Assembly (NCBI RefSeq): GCF_031432425.1
Contig: NZ_JAVKPH010000001.1
Location: forward strand, 1 to 64,000
Reading direction: 5' to 3'
Length of the DNA: 64,000 nt
DNA from: Ruixingdingia sedimenti
GTDB taxonomy: Bacteria > Pseudomonadota > Alphaproteobacteria > Rhodobacterales > Rhodobacteraceae
The position numbers and the translations under genes were made by a program. Shown one piece after another: positions 7,761-15,875 of this stretch. Every line of letters begins with the position of its first letter. Within the stretch, counting starts at the first letter, position 1. A model generated the notes under the pieces. That model searched no databases. It was not told the DNA's origin and worked only from the letters and a program-made list of their open reading frames with translations.

Positions 7761-8822
7761 ATGGGGTTCATGGACCTTTTCCGGCGCAAGCCTGTCGAAA
7801 CCCGCTCGAGCGGCACCGGCTACACGGCGCAGATCATCGCGGCCCGCTCTGCCTTCCTGACCGGATCGGCGGGCCTTGGCGAGCTGACCGCCGCTGTCCA
7901 GTCCTGCGTGATGCTCTGGGAAGGCGGGCTTGCCCTGGCTGATGTGCGGGGCACCGATCTGTTGACCCGCCGCACCTTGGCAATCACCGCCCGCTCTCTG
8001 GCGCTCCGGGGCGAGGCGGTGTTCCTGATCCGCGACCGGCTTATCCCGGCGACCGATTGGGACTTGACCACGGCTGACGGGGTGCCCCGGTCCTACCGGC
8101 TGCAAATCCCCGAGGTGGGCGGCCCGCGCTCTGAAATCGCGCTGGCGGGCGAGGTGCTGCATTTCAGGATCGGTTCCGATGCTGTCACCCCTTGGGCGGG
8201 CACCGCTCCCTTGCGGCGGGCGACCCTCTCGGCGCAGCTCATGGCCGAGATTGAAACCGCCCTGCGTGACGTGTTCCGCGATGCCCCGCTAGGCTCTCAA
8301 ATCGTGCCCATGCCCGAAGGCTCTGCCGACGACATGGAAGCCCTGCGGCAAGGGTTCCGGGGCAAGAGGGGCGCGGCGCTTGTCGTGGAAGGGGTGGCAC
8401 AGGCCACGGCGGCGGGCCTCAACCCGTCTCTTGGCAAATCCCCCGATCAGCTTTCCCCGGACCTGTCGCGGACGCTGGCGGGCGAGCTGCTGCGCGATGC
8501 CAAGGGTTCGATCTTCCTCGCCTTCGGGGTGCTGCCCGGCCTGCAAAACGCGGCGACGACCGGCCCCCTTGTGCGCGAGGCGCAACGGCATCTGGCGCAA
8601 CTGATCCTGCAACCCATTGCCGGGCTGATGGCCGAGGAAGCGACCGAGAAACTTGGCGGCAAGATCACCCTGGACGTGGTGCGGCCCATGCAGGCGTTTG
8701 ACCACGGCGGCAAGGCGCGGGCCTTTGGCGCGATGTTGCAAGCCATGGCGCAGGCCAAAGAGGCCGGGCTTGACGACGCGACCGTCAAGGACGCCCTGCA
8801 ATTCATTGATTGGGCCGACTGA
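7761..8822 (+). CDS. Phage portal protein, HK97 family
   Basis: The start was chosen at ATGGGGTTCATGGACC because GGAGGG precedes it by eight bases. The product has 353 residues beginning MGFMDLFRRKPVETRSS, a typical portal N-terminus. Recognisable segments are LTRRTLAITARSLALRGEAVFLI, VLHFRIGSDAVTPWAGTAPL, EALRQGFRGKRGAALVVEGV and AFGVLPGLQNAATTGPLVREAQRHLAQLILQPI. Twelve copies would form the ring through which DNA enters and to which connector, adaptor and tail attach. It is somewhat shorter than many phage portals but keeps the core. Confidence 0.88.
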   Translation: MGFMDLFRRKPVETRSSGTGYTAQIIAARSAFLTGSAGLGELTAAVQSCVMLWEGGLALADVRGTDLLTRRTLAITARSLALRGEAVFLIRDRLIPATDWDLTTADGVPRSYRLQIPEVGGPRSEIALAGEVLHFRIGSDAVTPWAGTAPLRRATLSAQLMAEIETALRDVFRDAPLGSQIVPMPEGSADDMEALRQGFRGKRGAALVVEGVAQATAAGLNPSLGKSPDQLSPDLSRTLAGELLRDAKGSIFLAFGVLPGLQNAATTGPLVREAQRHLAQLILQPIAGLMAEEATEKLGGKITLDVVRPMQAFDHGGKARAFGAMLQAMAQAKEAGLDDATVKDALQFIDWAD

Positions 8823-9051
8823 CGAGATAGGGCCGGGATGCGCCCTGCGGTTTGTATCCGCCGCAAAGCATCTGGGATTAGACGGCGAGTGCCCGGTTCA
8901 TGGGACCGAAAACCCCGTCAAGGCGCGGCCTGCCAAAGGCGCGGCGCAGGCTGTCACGCTTGGACGAGCGGGGGCAGACCAACCGGACCCCGCGTCAGGG
9001 GACCAGAGGCCGGGGCGCAGGACGCGGCGTTCCCGGCCTTACGCCCGGTAA
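8806..9051 (+). CDS. Possible small gene after the portal
   Basis: An 81-residue frame from a TTG overlaps the portal end. It contains GCALRFVSAAKHLGLDGECPVHG, whose Cys/His spacing looks protein-like, followed by a basic Arg-rich tail. There is no convincing ribosome site, and its 3' end overlaps the converging cargo gene by 13 bases. The stretch 8823-9038 may equally be non-coding. Confidence 0.25.
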   Translation: MIGPTDEIGPGCALRFVSAAKHLGLDGECPVHGTENPVKARPAKGAAQAVTLGRAGADQPDPASGDQRPGRRTRRSRPYAR

Positions 9052-9248
9052 AACTCGCTGACACCTTGTTCGTTTATCAGCCACTTGCCGGACTCGTAGA
9101 ACGCCCGGCGAGCTTGACCCGAGGCGTTGGAATACCAGTTCCCGCCTGAAATCCAGAAAAGCCGCTTTCCGTCTTTGTAGGCGTTATCACCCACTCGATA
9201 GAAAGCGGCGTGGCCCGCCTTGTCATAGAACCAGATTGTTTCGGTCAT
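9039..9248 (-). CDS. Small cargo protein with repeated aromatic strands
   Basis: This 69-residue protein is built of short repeating units rich in Trp, Tyr and Phe (TIWFYDKAGHAAFYRVG, RLFWISGGNWYSN, RAFYESGKWLINE), suggesting a small beta-propeller or WG-repeat-like fold. It lies on the opposite strand to the head genes, just after the portal. It is 23 bases downstream of the next cargo gene, so the two form a minus-strand pair. Base composition is AT-richer than the head genes. The function is unknown; such positions in satellites often carry accessory or interference genes. Confidence 0.55.
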   Translation of the reverse strand: MTETIWFYDKAGHAAFYRVGDNAYKDGKRLFWISGGNWYSNASGQARRAFYESGKWLINEQGVSEFYRA

Positions 9249-9271
9249 TTCGCTTTCGTCGACAGAAGGGA

Positions 9272-9559
9272 TCAGTTGAATTGTCCGACCCAGTTTTCCG
9301 GCACTTCCTCGATCAGATAGAACACGAAGATGTCGTTTGGATCGAAGCGGATCGTCCGATCAACCACCTTATAGTAATGGGTTTCATAGTCGGTGGAGGT
9401 CGAAAGCCTTGTGGTCGAGCAGATCGTGTCTCCTATGACAACGCCCGGAAGGACGGTCGAGCCTTCTATGTCAAATTCGCCCATGTGGGCCGGATCGTAG
9501 GCTCCGCCGGGGTTCTTCAGGTAGAACCTTGCATTGTAAATCGTCGGGGTGTCGGTCAT
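9272..9559 (-). CDS. Cargo protein, unknown
   Basis: The start was chosen at MTDTPTIYNARFYLKNPGG because GAGG precedes it by five bases; an upstream ATG at 9580 would add seven residues. The 95-residue product is acidic, beta-rich and Tyr/Thr-rich, with no signal peptide, membrane segment or recognised motif. Composition is visibly less GC-rich than the surrounding head genes, which suggests a separate origin. It probably shares a transcript with the gene at 9039-9248. Confidence 0.5.
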   Translation of the reverse strand: MTDTPTIYNARFYLKNPGGAYDPAHMGEFDIEGSTVLPGVVIGDTICSTTRLSTSTDYETHYYKVVDRTIRFDPNDIFVFYLIEEVPENWVGQFN

Positions 9560-9631
9560 GGCCGCCTCACTCGGATACATTCGTCCGATAATACGCGGTG
9601 CGGGGCCGGTCTGGCAATCAGAAGCAAGTCC

Positions 9632-9991
9632 TTAATCGACCGTCACACTATCGCCCGGCTGCCACTTCATCGGGTAAAAGACGATCCGCCCATCCCATGA
9701 GATCTTGAGCGTCCAAGGGTGTTTAACTTGGGCAAGTTTCTCATTGATCTGTTCTATATATGCGAGGTCTTCCGGTTCTGCGCTGGAAAGGCTGGCCAGA
9801 AATGCCGAAAGATTGTTGAGATCAATCGTTGGCGCCGGAAACACTTCCTCAAGAACCGACACGATCAGCGAGTTGAGACTTTTGTTTGATTGCTCAGCCG
9901 CAGCCTGAACACGCGCCTTCAGCTCAGCCGGCATCCTCACCCCAAAGGGCGCTATGTCGCGAGTGAGAGGTGCAGAATCGTCATCGGCCAT
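9632..9991 (-). CDS. Arc-type ribbon-helix-helix repressor with C-terminal extension
   Basis: The protein has 119 residues. Positions 15-50 (PFGVRMPAELKARVQAAAEQ, SNKSLNSLIVSVLEEVF) form an Arc/Mnt-like ribbon-helix-helix: a strand that reads DNA bases, then two helices. The extension has a helical part and a C-terminal beta part (WTLKISWDGRIVFYPMKW) that may bind a partner. It is divergent from a second Arc protein (10078), and the 86-bp gap holds three direct repeats. This arrangement suggests it is one half of the switch between dormancy and induction. Confidence 0.75.
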   Translation of the reverse strand: MADDDSAPLTRDIAPFGVRMPAELKARVQAAAEQSNKSLNSLIVSVLEEVFPAPTIDLNNLSAFLASLSSAEPEDLAYIEQINEKLAQVKHPWTLKISWDGRIVFYPMKWQPGDSVTVD

Positions 9992-9994
9992 GAC

Positions 9995-10064
9995 TTCACC
10001 GTGTAGCGGCGAAGATGCTTGCGAGCAATGGTTACATCGTGTAGCATGGCTTCATCGTGTAGCG
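9995..10064. promoter_or_regulatory. Three direct repeats between divergent Arc genes
   Basis: TTCACCGTGTAGCG (9995-10008), TACATCGTGTAGCA (10033-10046) and TTCATCGTGTAGCG (10051-10064) share ATCGTGTAGC in the same orientation, starting 38 and 18 bases apart. They fill the gap between the two divergent ribbon-helix-helix genes. Arc-family proteins bind such short repeated operators, so these are likely binding sites for one or both repressors. Confidence 0.7.
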
Positions 10065-10077
10065 TAAGGTCAGATTG

Positions 10078-10236
10078 ATGCGCCAGATTCCCCCCTTCGG
10101 GCTTCGGATGCCCGACGACCTGAAAGACCAGATCAAGCAAGCGGCGGCTCAAGAGGGCCGTTCGATGAATGCGCAGATCGTCCAGCACCTGCGGGCGATC
10201 TATCAGCCGACCGAGCGTCAAGAGGCTGCGGCCTGA
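10078..10236 (+). CDS. Arc-family ribbon-helix-helix protein
   Basis: This 52-residue protein, MRQIPPFGLRMPDDLKDQIK then AAAQEGRSMNAQIVQHLRAI, is almost entirely an Arc fold. It resembles its divergent neighbour (shared PFGxRMPxxLK and SxNxxIV). Its stop overlaps the start of the AlpA-like gene (TGATG), and the integrase follows, so it probably controls the excision genes in its own operon. It is short enough to be missed by automatic annotation. Confidence 0.75.
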   Translation: MRQIPPFGLRMPDDLKDQIKQAAAQEGRSMNAQIVQHLRAIYQPTERQEAAA

Positions 10237-10601
10237 TGGCGGGTGCGCTTCCCTCGCTGTTGACCTTGGCCGAGGCGGCGGCACGGCTGCACGACAAGGT
10301 GACAGTCTCCGCGCTGCGCAAGGCGCGGGATGCCGGGCAACTGCGGACCCGGCGTATTGGCAAGCGCGATTTCACCACCGAAGCGGCTCTAGCGGAGTTT
10401 CTCCAATGCCAAGACCAAGGAAGCCCGCGCGTCTCTACTTCCGCAAGGATGAACAGCAATGGATCATCCGAGACGGCGAAACCAACCGGCGGACAGGCTT
10501 TGGCCTTGGCGAGCGTGAGGCGGCTGAAACAGCACTCGCAGAATACCTTGCCAGCCGAAAGCCGGAAGCCCGGCGCGGTCCTGCCCATGCGGGGGAACTG
10601 A
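10236..10601 (+). CDS. AlpA/excisionase-like helix-turn-helix protein
   Basis: The protein has 121 residues. Residues 7-56 (LLTLAEAAARLHDKVTVSAL, RKARDAGQLRTRRIGKRDF) form a MerR/excisionase-type winged helix that reads as a DNA-binding module. The remainder overlaps the integrase gene in another frame and looks unstructured. Proteins of this size next to an integrase commonly direct excision or activate integrase expression (AlpA, Xis). It starts in the TGATG overlap with the Arc gene. Confidence 0.65.
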   Translation: MAGALPSLLTLAEAAARLHDKVTVSALRKARDAGQLRTRRIGKRDFTTEAALAEFLQCQDQGSPRVSTSARMNSNGSSETAKPTGGQALALASVRRLKQHSQNTLPAESRKPGAVLPMRGN

Positions 10602-11473
10602 CCGTGGGCGAGGTGCTGGCGAGATATGCCGACGACAAGGGCGCGGCGATGGCGTCGGCGGGGACGCTGGCCTATTCCATTCAGGCGCTGGCCCCGTTCT
10701 GGGCCGATCTGACCTGTGATGCCGTCAAAGGCTCGACCTGTCGATTGTATGAGCGCGAGCGGGCCAAGCCCCGCACGGTGACGACCACGACCAAGACCGG
10801 GCGGACGATTCGCCGGGAACTGGTCGCTGGCCCTGCCACGGTGCGGCGCGAGTTGGGCGTGTTGCAGGCGGCTATGAACCATGCCCATGCCGAGGGCCTG
10901 TTGATGCATCCCATTGCCGTGGTGCTGCCAGAGGCGAGCGTGTCCCGTGACCGCTGGCTGACCCGCCCCGAGGCGGCGGCGCTGCTGCACCATGCCGAGC
11001 CTCATGTGCGGCGGTTCATTCTGCTGTCGCTCTACACCGGGCGGCGGGCGAGTGCGGTTCTGGAACTGATCTGGACGCGCGTTGACCTAGAGGCGGGGAC
11101 GATCCGCTTTCGCGAGGAAGGCCAGACCGAGAACAAGAAGCGGCGCGGGCGCATCCGTGTTCCCCGCCAGCTTCTGGGGCACCTGCGGCGCTGGAATGAG
11201 GCGCGGCAGACGCATGTGGTGATGTTCAGAGGCAAGCCCGTGGACAGCATCAAGACCGGCATCCGGCGCGCTGCCGACCGGGCGGGCATCGAGGGCGTTA
11301 CGCCCCATGTCCTGAAACACACCGCTATCACCTGGGCCATCATGCGCGGTCTGGGTGTGGAAGATGCTGCGGAATACTTCGACACATCGCCTGAAACGAT
11401 CCGCAAGCATTACTGGCACCATAGCCCACACCATCAGGAGCGGGCGCTGAGTGTCATCGAGAACCGCAGATAA
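10406..11473 (+). CDS. int: Tyrosine-recombinase integrase
   Basis: The product has 355 residues from ATGCCAAGACC; upstream in-frame sequence overlaps the Arc and AlpA-like genes and is unlikely to be used. The N-terminal arm-binding part is MPRPRKPARLYFRKDEQQW. The core-binding region covers about residues 60-180. The catalytic domain has LYTGRRASAVLEL (Arg), TPHVLKHTAITW (H-x-x-K/R with His) and ETIRKHYWHHS (nucleophilic Tyr). The gene ends 54 bases before the attR repeat, the usual position for an integrase using that tRNA. It should recombine the 47-bp repeats. Confidence 0.93.
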   Translation: MPRPRKPARLYFRKDEQQWIIRDGETNRRTGFGLGEREAAETALAEYLASRKPEARRGPAHAGELTVGEVLARYADDKGAAMASAGTLAYSIQALAPFWADLTCDAVKGSTCRLYERERAKPRTVTTTTKTGRTIRRELVAGPATVRRELGVLQAAMNHAHAEGLLMHPIAVVLPEASVSRDRWLTRPEAAALLHHAEPHVRRFILLSLYTGRRASAVLELIWTRVDLEAGTIRFREEGQTENKKRRGRIRVPRQLLGHLRRWNEARQTHVVMFRGKPVDSIKTGIRRAADRAGIEGVTPHVLKHTAITWAIMRGLGVEDAAEYFDTSPETIRKHYWHHSPHHQERALSVIENRR

Positions 11474-11527
11474 CTGTGCGGATAACTGTGCGCAAGGAGG
11501 CACAAGAATGGCTAACACATTGAAAAA

Positions 11528-11603
<76 letters not shown>

Positions 11604-11767
11604 CAAGGCCGCTGCACCCGCACCGCTGCGGCCCAAGGCCGTCCGGCGGTGCGCCTGCGCGCCGATGGGCCGGGGGATAGCCGCATTCCCCGGCGCTTGC
11701 AAGCCCCTTTGCGCAGGCCCCCGCGCGCTATCTGGACCCGGGCCCTGCGGCGTTGTAGAGAAACCGC

Positions 11768-11947
11768 ATGACGCGCAAATCCTCTTCCGACGGTTCCGCT
11801 GCCGACAGCCGCCAGGCGCGGCTCGAATCGGCGCTGCGGGCGAATCTGGCGCGGCGCAAGGCGCAGAGCCGGGCACGGGCGGAACCCCCTGCCCCGGCCG
11901 AGGATGCCGGGCAAACGGACGACAAGGCCCCGCGCGGCGAGGGCTGA
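11768..11947 (+). CDS. Small basic hypothetical protein upstream of murA
   Basis: This 59-residue protein begins MTRKSSSDGSAADSRQARLE and has a helical basic core (SALRANLARRKAQSRARAE) and an acidic, disordered tail. It ends 56 bases before murA in the same orientation, so the two may be co-transcribed. Similar short Arg/Lys/Ala-rich proteins are common in Rhodobacteraceae. No function is known to me. Confidence 0.55.
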   Translation: MTRKSSSDGSAADSRQARLESALRANLARRKAQSRARAEPPAPAEDAGQTDDKAPRGEG

Positions 11948-12003
11948 ACGGCGGCACAGAACAGGCATCCGGCAGGCAGCCGGGGCGAAAGGCGGGCACG
12001 GGC

Positions 12004-13275
12004 ATGGATGCGATTCTGGTCAGGGGCGGCGCGGAGCTCAACGGCGAAATCCCGATCGCGGGGGCGAAGAACGCCTGCCTCACGCTGATGCCGGCGACGC
12101 TCTTGTCGGACGAACCGCTGACGCTGACCAATGCGCCGCGGCTGTCGGACATCCGCACCATGACGCAGCTGCTGCAATCGCTCGGGGCCGAGGTGTCGGC
12201 GTTGCAGGACGGGCGGGTGCTGGCGCTGTCGTCGCATGACGTGGGCAACCTGCGGGCGGATTACGACATCGTGCGCAAGATGCGCGCCTCGATCCTTGTC
12301 CTCGGCCCGCTGCTGGCGCGGTTCGGGCGGGCCGAAGTGTCGCTGCCCGGCGGCTGCGCGATCGGGGCGCGGCCCGTCGACCTGCACCTGATGGCGATGG
12401 AGGCGATGGGCGCCGCGATCGACCTGCGCGAAGGGTACGTGCATGCCGAGGCGCCCAGGGGCGGGTTGCGCGGCGCGGTGGTGGAATTTCCCTTCGTCTC
12501 GGTCGGCGCCACGGAAAACGCGCTGATGGCCGCGGTTCTGGCCCGCGGCACAACGGAACTGCGCAATGCCGCGCGCGAGCCCGAGATCGTGGACCTCGCC
12601 CGCTGCCTGCGCCGCATGGGTGCGCGGATCGAGGGCGAGGGCACATCGACCATCACCATCGAGGGGGTGGAAACGCTGTCCGGCGCGACCCATGCCGTGG
12701 TGACGGACCGGATCGAACTGGGCACCTACATGCTGGTCCCCGCGATCACGGGGGGCACGGTCGAATGCCTCGGCGGGCGGCTGGAACTGGTCGCGGCCTT
12801 TGCCGAAAAGCTGGACGCGGCCGGGATCGCGGTCGAGGAAACGCCGCGCGGCCTGCGCGTGTCGCGCAGGAACGGGCGGGCGCGGGCGGTGGATGTGGTG
12901 ACGGAACCCTTCCCGGGCTTTCCCACCGACCTGCAGGCGCAGATGATGGCGCTGCTCGCCACCGCCGAGGGGGTGAGCGTGCTGGAGGAGAAGATCTTCG
13001 AGAACCGCTTCATGCATGCGCCGGAACTGATGCGCATGGGCGCGCGGATCGACGTGCATGGCGGGACGGCGCGGGTGACGGGGGTGGACCGGCTGAAGGG
13101 CGCGCCGGTGATGGCGACCGACCTGCGGGCGAGCGTGTCGCTGATCCTCGCCGGGCTCGCGGCGGAGGGCGAGACGCTGGTGCGCCGGGTCTATCACCTC
13201 GACCGCGGCTATGAGAAGGTGGAGGAGAAGCTGCGCGCCTGCGGGGCGTCGGTGGAACGGGTGAAGGACGCATGA
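12004..13275 (+). CDS. murA: UDP-N-acetylglucosamine 1-carboxyvinyltransferase
   Basis: The enzyme has 423 residues, the usual MurA length. It transfers enolpyruvate from phosphoenolpyruvate to UDP-GlcNAc, the first committed step of peptidoglycan synthesis in the cytoplasm. The start GGAELNGEIPIAGAKNA is the conserved N-terminus, and LPGGCAIGARPVDLH holds the reactive cysteine (C118, equivalent to Cys115 in E. coli), the fosfomycin target. PGFPTDLQAQ and ENRFMHAPEL are further signatures. Its stop overlaps the DUF2948 gene start (ATGA). Confidence 0.97.
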   Translation: MDAILVRGGAELNGEIPIAGAKNACLTLMPATLLSDEPLTLTNAPRLSDIRTMTQLLQSLGAEVSALQDGRVLALSSHDVGNLRADYDIVRKMRASILVLGPLLARFGRAEVSLPGGCAIGARPVDLHLMAMEAMGAAIDLREGYVHAEAPRGGLRGAVVEFPFVSVGATENALMAAVLARGTTELRNAAREPEIVDLARCLRRMGARIEGEGTSTITIEGVETLSGATHAVVTDRIELGTYMLVPAITGGTVECLGGRLELVAAFAEKLDAAGIAVEETPRGLRVSRRNGRARAVDVVTEPFPGFPTDLQAQMMALLATAEGVSVLEEKIFENRFMHAPELMRMGARIDVHGGTARVTGVDRLKGAPVMATDLRASVSLILAGLAAEGETLVRRVYHLDRGYEKVEEKLRACGASVERVKDA

Positions 13276-13766
13276 CGGGCAGGAACGCGCAGACCGGGGA
13301 CGCACGGTTCGAGGACGCGGACGAGGGGCCGCTCTACCTCGGTGCCGGGGATGCCGAGGATCTGGGCGTGATCTCGGCGCTGGTGCAGGACGCGGTGTTC
13401 ACCTGCGCCGACGTGGCCTGGCAACCGCGCGCGCGCCGCTTCGCGCTGCTGCTCAACCGGTTCCGGTGGGAGGACCGCGCGGCGGCCCAGGCTGCGGGGC
13501 GGCCTTATGAACGGGTGCGCGCGGTGCTGGATGTGGCGGGCGTGCTGGCCGTGCGTTCGCAGGGGTTCGACCGCAGGGACCGCGATCTGGTGCTGTCGCT
13601 GCTGTCGCTGGAATGGCATCCGGGCGAGGATGCGGCGGGGCGGCTGGTGCTGGTGCTCGCCGGCGACGGCGCGCTGGCGCTGGAGGTCGAGGCGCTGGAC
13701 GTGACGTTGCGCGACGTGACGCGGCCCTATCGCGCGCCCTCGGGCAAGGCCCCGGACCACGCGTAA
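13272..13766 (+). CDS. DUF2948 family protein
   Basis: This 164-residue protein overlaps the murA stop by four bases. Characteristic stretches are DLGVISALVQDAVFTCADVA and RRFALLLNRFRWE, matching alphaproteobacterial DUF2948 proteins, whose role is unknown. There is no signal peptide or membrane segment. A murA-DUF2948-hisD order is familiar in Rhodobacterales, suggesting conserved co-regulation more than a shared pathway. Confidence 0.8.
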   Translation: MTGRNAQTGDARFEDADEGPLYLGAGDAEDLGVISALVQDAVFTCADVAWQPRARRFALLLNRFRWEDRAAAQAAGRPYERVRAVLDVAGVLAVRSQGFDRRDRDLVLSLLSLEWHPGEDAAGRLVLVLAGDGALALEVEALDVTLRDVTRPYRAPSGKAPDHA

Positions 13767-13870
13767 GGGGCCTCTCCCGCCATTCGTTGACGCGCCTTGC
13801 GGCGCATCGCCTCAAGGTTGGGCCGGGCCGCGCTTGCGCGCGGCGGGTCACGCGGGCCGCGCCGACGCGC

Positions 13871-14088
13871 GGCAGGGGCGCTGCCCCTCTTGGCCTGCGG
13901 CCAATTCACCCCGGGATATTTGGGGACAGAAAGTGAAGAGGCGCACGTCTACCCGGCCTTTGCGCAAGCGCAGAGCGCAGGAGCCTCCGGCGGGGATATT
14001 TGGGTCACGGTGAAAGGCCCGGGGCGCTTTCACAAGAAACCCCGCCCCTCATCTTTCACCGCGATCCAGATATTCCCGCGGGGGCGCC
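13871..14088. repeat. Palindromic ATATTT/ACAGAAA repeat, compound copy
   Basis: The left part is half an element: GGCAGGGGC...CCAATTCACC cap, then GGGATATTTGGGGACAGAAA. A second, complete copy begins at CCTCCGGCGGGGATATTT (13984). Its arms are diverged (GGTCACGGTGAAAG pairing with CTTTCACCGCGATCC) and it closes with AGATATTCCC. It occupies the murA/DUF2948-hisD gap, between genes on the same strand. No gene is seen in 13767-14184. Confidence 0.65.
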
Positions 14089-14184
14089 GGCGCGGGCTGT
14101 GAAACCCCGCCGCCATCCCCGCCGTGCTTGAGCATGGCGCCCCTTCCGGCTAAGCAGCGCCATACCGCGACAGAGGACCGCCCG

Positions 14185-15489
14185 ATGCCCCAGTTCCTGA
14201 ACAGCGCCGATCCCGGGTTCGAGGCCGCCTTCGCCGCCCTTCTGGGGATGAAGCGCGAGGACAGCCCCGATGTCGATGCCGCCGTCGCCGCGATCATCGC
14301 CGATGTCCGCGCGCGCGGCGATGCGGCGGTGCTGGAACTGACGGCGCGGTTCGACCGGCTGGAGCTGACCGCCGGCCGGCTGGCCTTCACCCCCGGGGAA
14401 ATCGAGGCCGAATGCGCCAGGGTGTCGCCCGAGGACCGCGCGGCGCTGGAACTGGCGGCCGAGCGCATCCGCGCCTATCACCTGCGCCAGATGCCGCAGG
14501 ACGAGCAATGGACCGACGCCACGGGCGCGATGCTCGGCTGGCGGTGGACGGCGGTGTCGGCGGCGGGGCTCTATGTGCCGGGGGGGCTGGCGTCCTACCC
14601 GTCCTCGGTGCTGATGAACGCGATCCCGGCGCGGGTGGCGGGGGTGGAGCGGCTGGTGATCGCCTGCCCGACGCCGGACGGCACGGTCAATCCGCTGGTG
14701 CTGCTGGCGGCGCGGATCGCGGGCGTGGATACCGTCTATCGCATGGGCGGCGCGCAGGCCATCGCCGCACTGGCCTACGGCACCGCCACCGTGGCGCCGG
14801 TGGACAAGATCACCGGCCCGGGCAACGCCTATGTGGCGGCGGCGAAGCGGCGGGTCTTCGGCAAGGTCGGCATCGACATGATCGCGGGCCCGTCCGAGAT
14901 CCTCGTCATCGCCGATGCCGCGAACGACCCCGACTGGATCGCGCTCGACCTGCTGAGCCAGGCCGAACATGACGAAAGCGCGCAGTCGATCCTGATCACC
15001 GACGATGCCGCCTTCGGGCAGGCGGTGGCGGCGGCGGTGGAAAAGCGGCTGGAGTCGCTGGAACGGCGCGCCATCGCCGGGGCGAGCTGGCGCGATTATG
15101 GCGCCGTCATCACCACCCGCGACCTGGCCGAGGCGGCCGCGCTGTCGAACCGCATCGCGCCCGAACACCTGGAATTGTGCGTGGCCGACCCCGAGGCGCT
15201 GGCCGCCCGCATCACCCATGCCGGGGCCATCTTCCTCGGCGCCTTCACGCCCGAGGCGATCGGCGATTACGTCGGCGGGCCGAACCACGTCCTGCCCACC
15301 GCGCGGTCGGCCCGGTTTTCCTCCGGCCTGTCGGTGATGGATTTCCTCAAGCGCACCACCATCGCCCGCATGACGCCCGAATCGCTGGCCGCCATCGGGC
15401 CGGCGGCCGAACGGCTGGCGATCTCGGAAAGCCTTCAGGCGCACGGGCTGTCGGTGCGCGCGCGGCTCGACCGGCTGAACCGGGGCTGA
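14185..15489 (+). CDS. hisD: Histidinol dehydrogenase
   Basis: The enzyme has 434 residues. It oxidises histidinol to histidine in two NAD-dependent steps, using zinc, and ends histidine biosynthesis in the cytoplasm. Signatures are GPGNAYVAAAKR, IAGPSEILVIAD, LLSQAEHDESAQ (catalytic and zinc-binding Gln/His), RIAPEHLEL and GGPNHVLPTA. The start is the ATG at MPQFLNSADPGFE; an upstream in-frame ATG at 14128 would extend into the repeat region and is less likely. Confidence 0.96.
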   Translation: MPQFLNSADPGFEAAFAALLGMKREDSPDVDAAVAAIIADVRARGDAAVLELTARFDRLELTAGRLAFTPGEIEAECARVSPEDRAALELAAERIRAYHLRQMPQDEQWTDATGAMLGWRWTAVSAAGLYVPGGLASYPSSVLMNAIPARVAGVERLVIACPTPDGTVNPLVLLAARIAGVDTVYRMGGAQAIAALAYGTATVAPVDKITGPGNAYVAAAKRRVFGKVGIDMIAGPSEILVIADAANDPDWIALDLLSQAEHDESAQSILITDDAAFGQAVAAAVEKRLESLERRAIAGASWRDYGAVITTRDLAEAAALSNRIAPEHLELCVADPEALAARITHAGAIFLGAFTPEAIGDYVGGPNHVLPTARSARFSSGLSVMDFLKRTTIARMTPESLAAIGPAAERLAISESLQAHGLSVRARLDRLNRG

Positions 15490-15491
15490 GG

Positions 15492-15746
15492 TCAGCCCCG
15501 CTCGGCCAGCCGCTCCAGCGCCTCGGCGGTGCGCCGGGTGTTCTGGTAGATGCCGAGGCCCAGATACATCGCGCCGCCCAGGAACAGCACATAGATCGCC
15601 CCCGCGACCCAGATCGCGATGCCCTGCAGGAAACCGCCCTGCGGCGCGAACATGGTCATCAGCCCGCCGATCAGCACGCCGAGCGCCGCCACCACGATCA
15701 CGACGCCCACGATCAGTTCGAACGACCGGATGAAGAAATCACGCAT
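15492..15746 (-). CDS. Small two-helix membrane protein
   Basis: This 84-residue protein has two hydrophobic helices: LIVGVVIVVAALGVLIGGL (about 10-30) and GIAIWVAGAIYVLFLGGAMY (about 42-65). The charged C-terminus is NTRRTAEALERLAERG. AAAGGAG precedes the ATG by seven bases. It converges on hisD with only two bases between the stop codons. It is probably an inner-membrane protein of the Rhodobacteraceae type; no domain is recognised. Confidence 0.7.
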   Translation of the reverse strand: MRDFFIRSFELIVGVVIVVAALGVLIGGLMTMFAPQGGFLQGIAIWVAGAIYVLFLGGAMYLGLGIYQNTRRTAEALERLAERG

Positions 15747-15875
15747 TCCGAAACTCCTTTGCCAATGGATGCCCCGAGGTTGCGCCAACCCGCCGCTTCG
15801 GGCAAGAGTTCTGCCGGCCTTGCCGCGCGATGCCGCCTGTGCCACCCCTTCGGGGCAGAGATCGGAAGGCAGCCC

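Noticed and set aside
3257..8822. Gene transfer agent cluster, common in Rhodobacterales
   Set aside because: A GTA cluster has tail, tape-measure and host-recognition genes, no integrase and no att sites. This cluster has head genes only and lies between att repeats.
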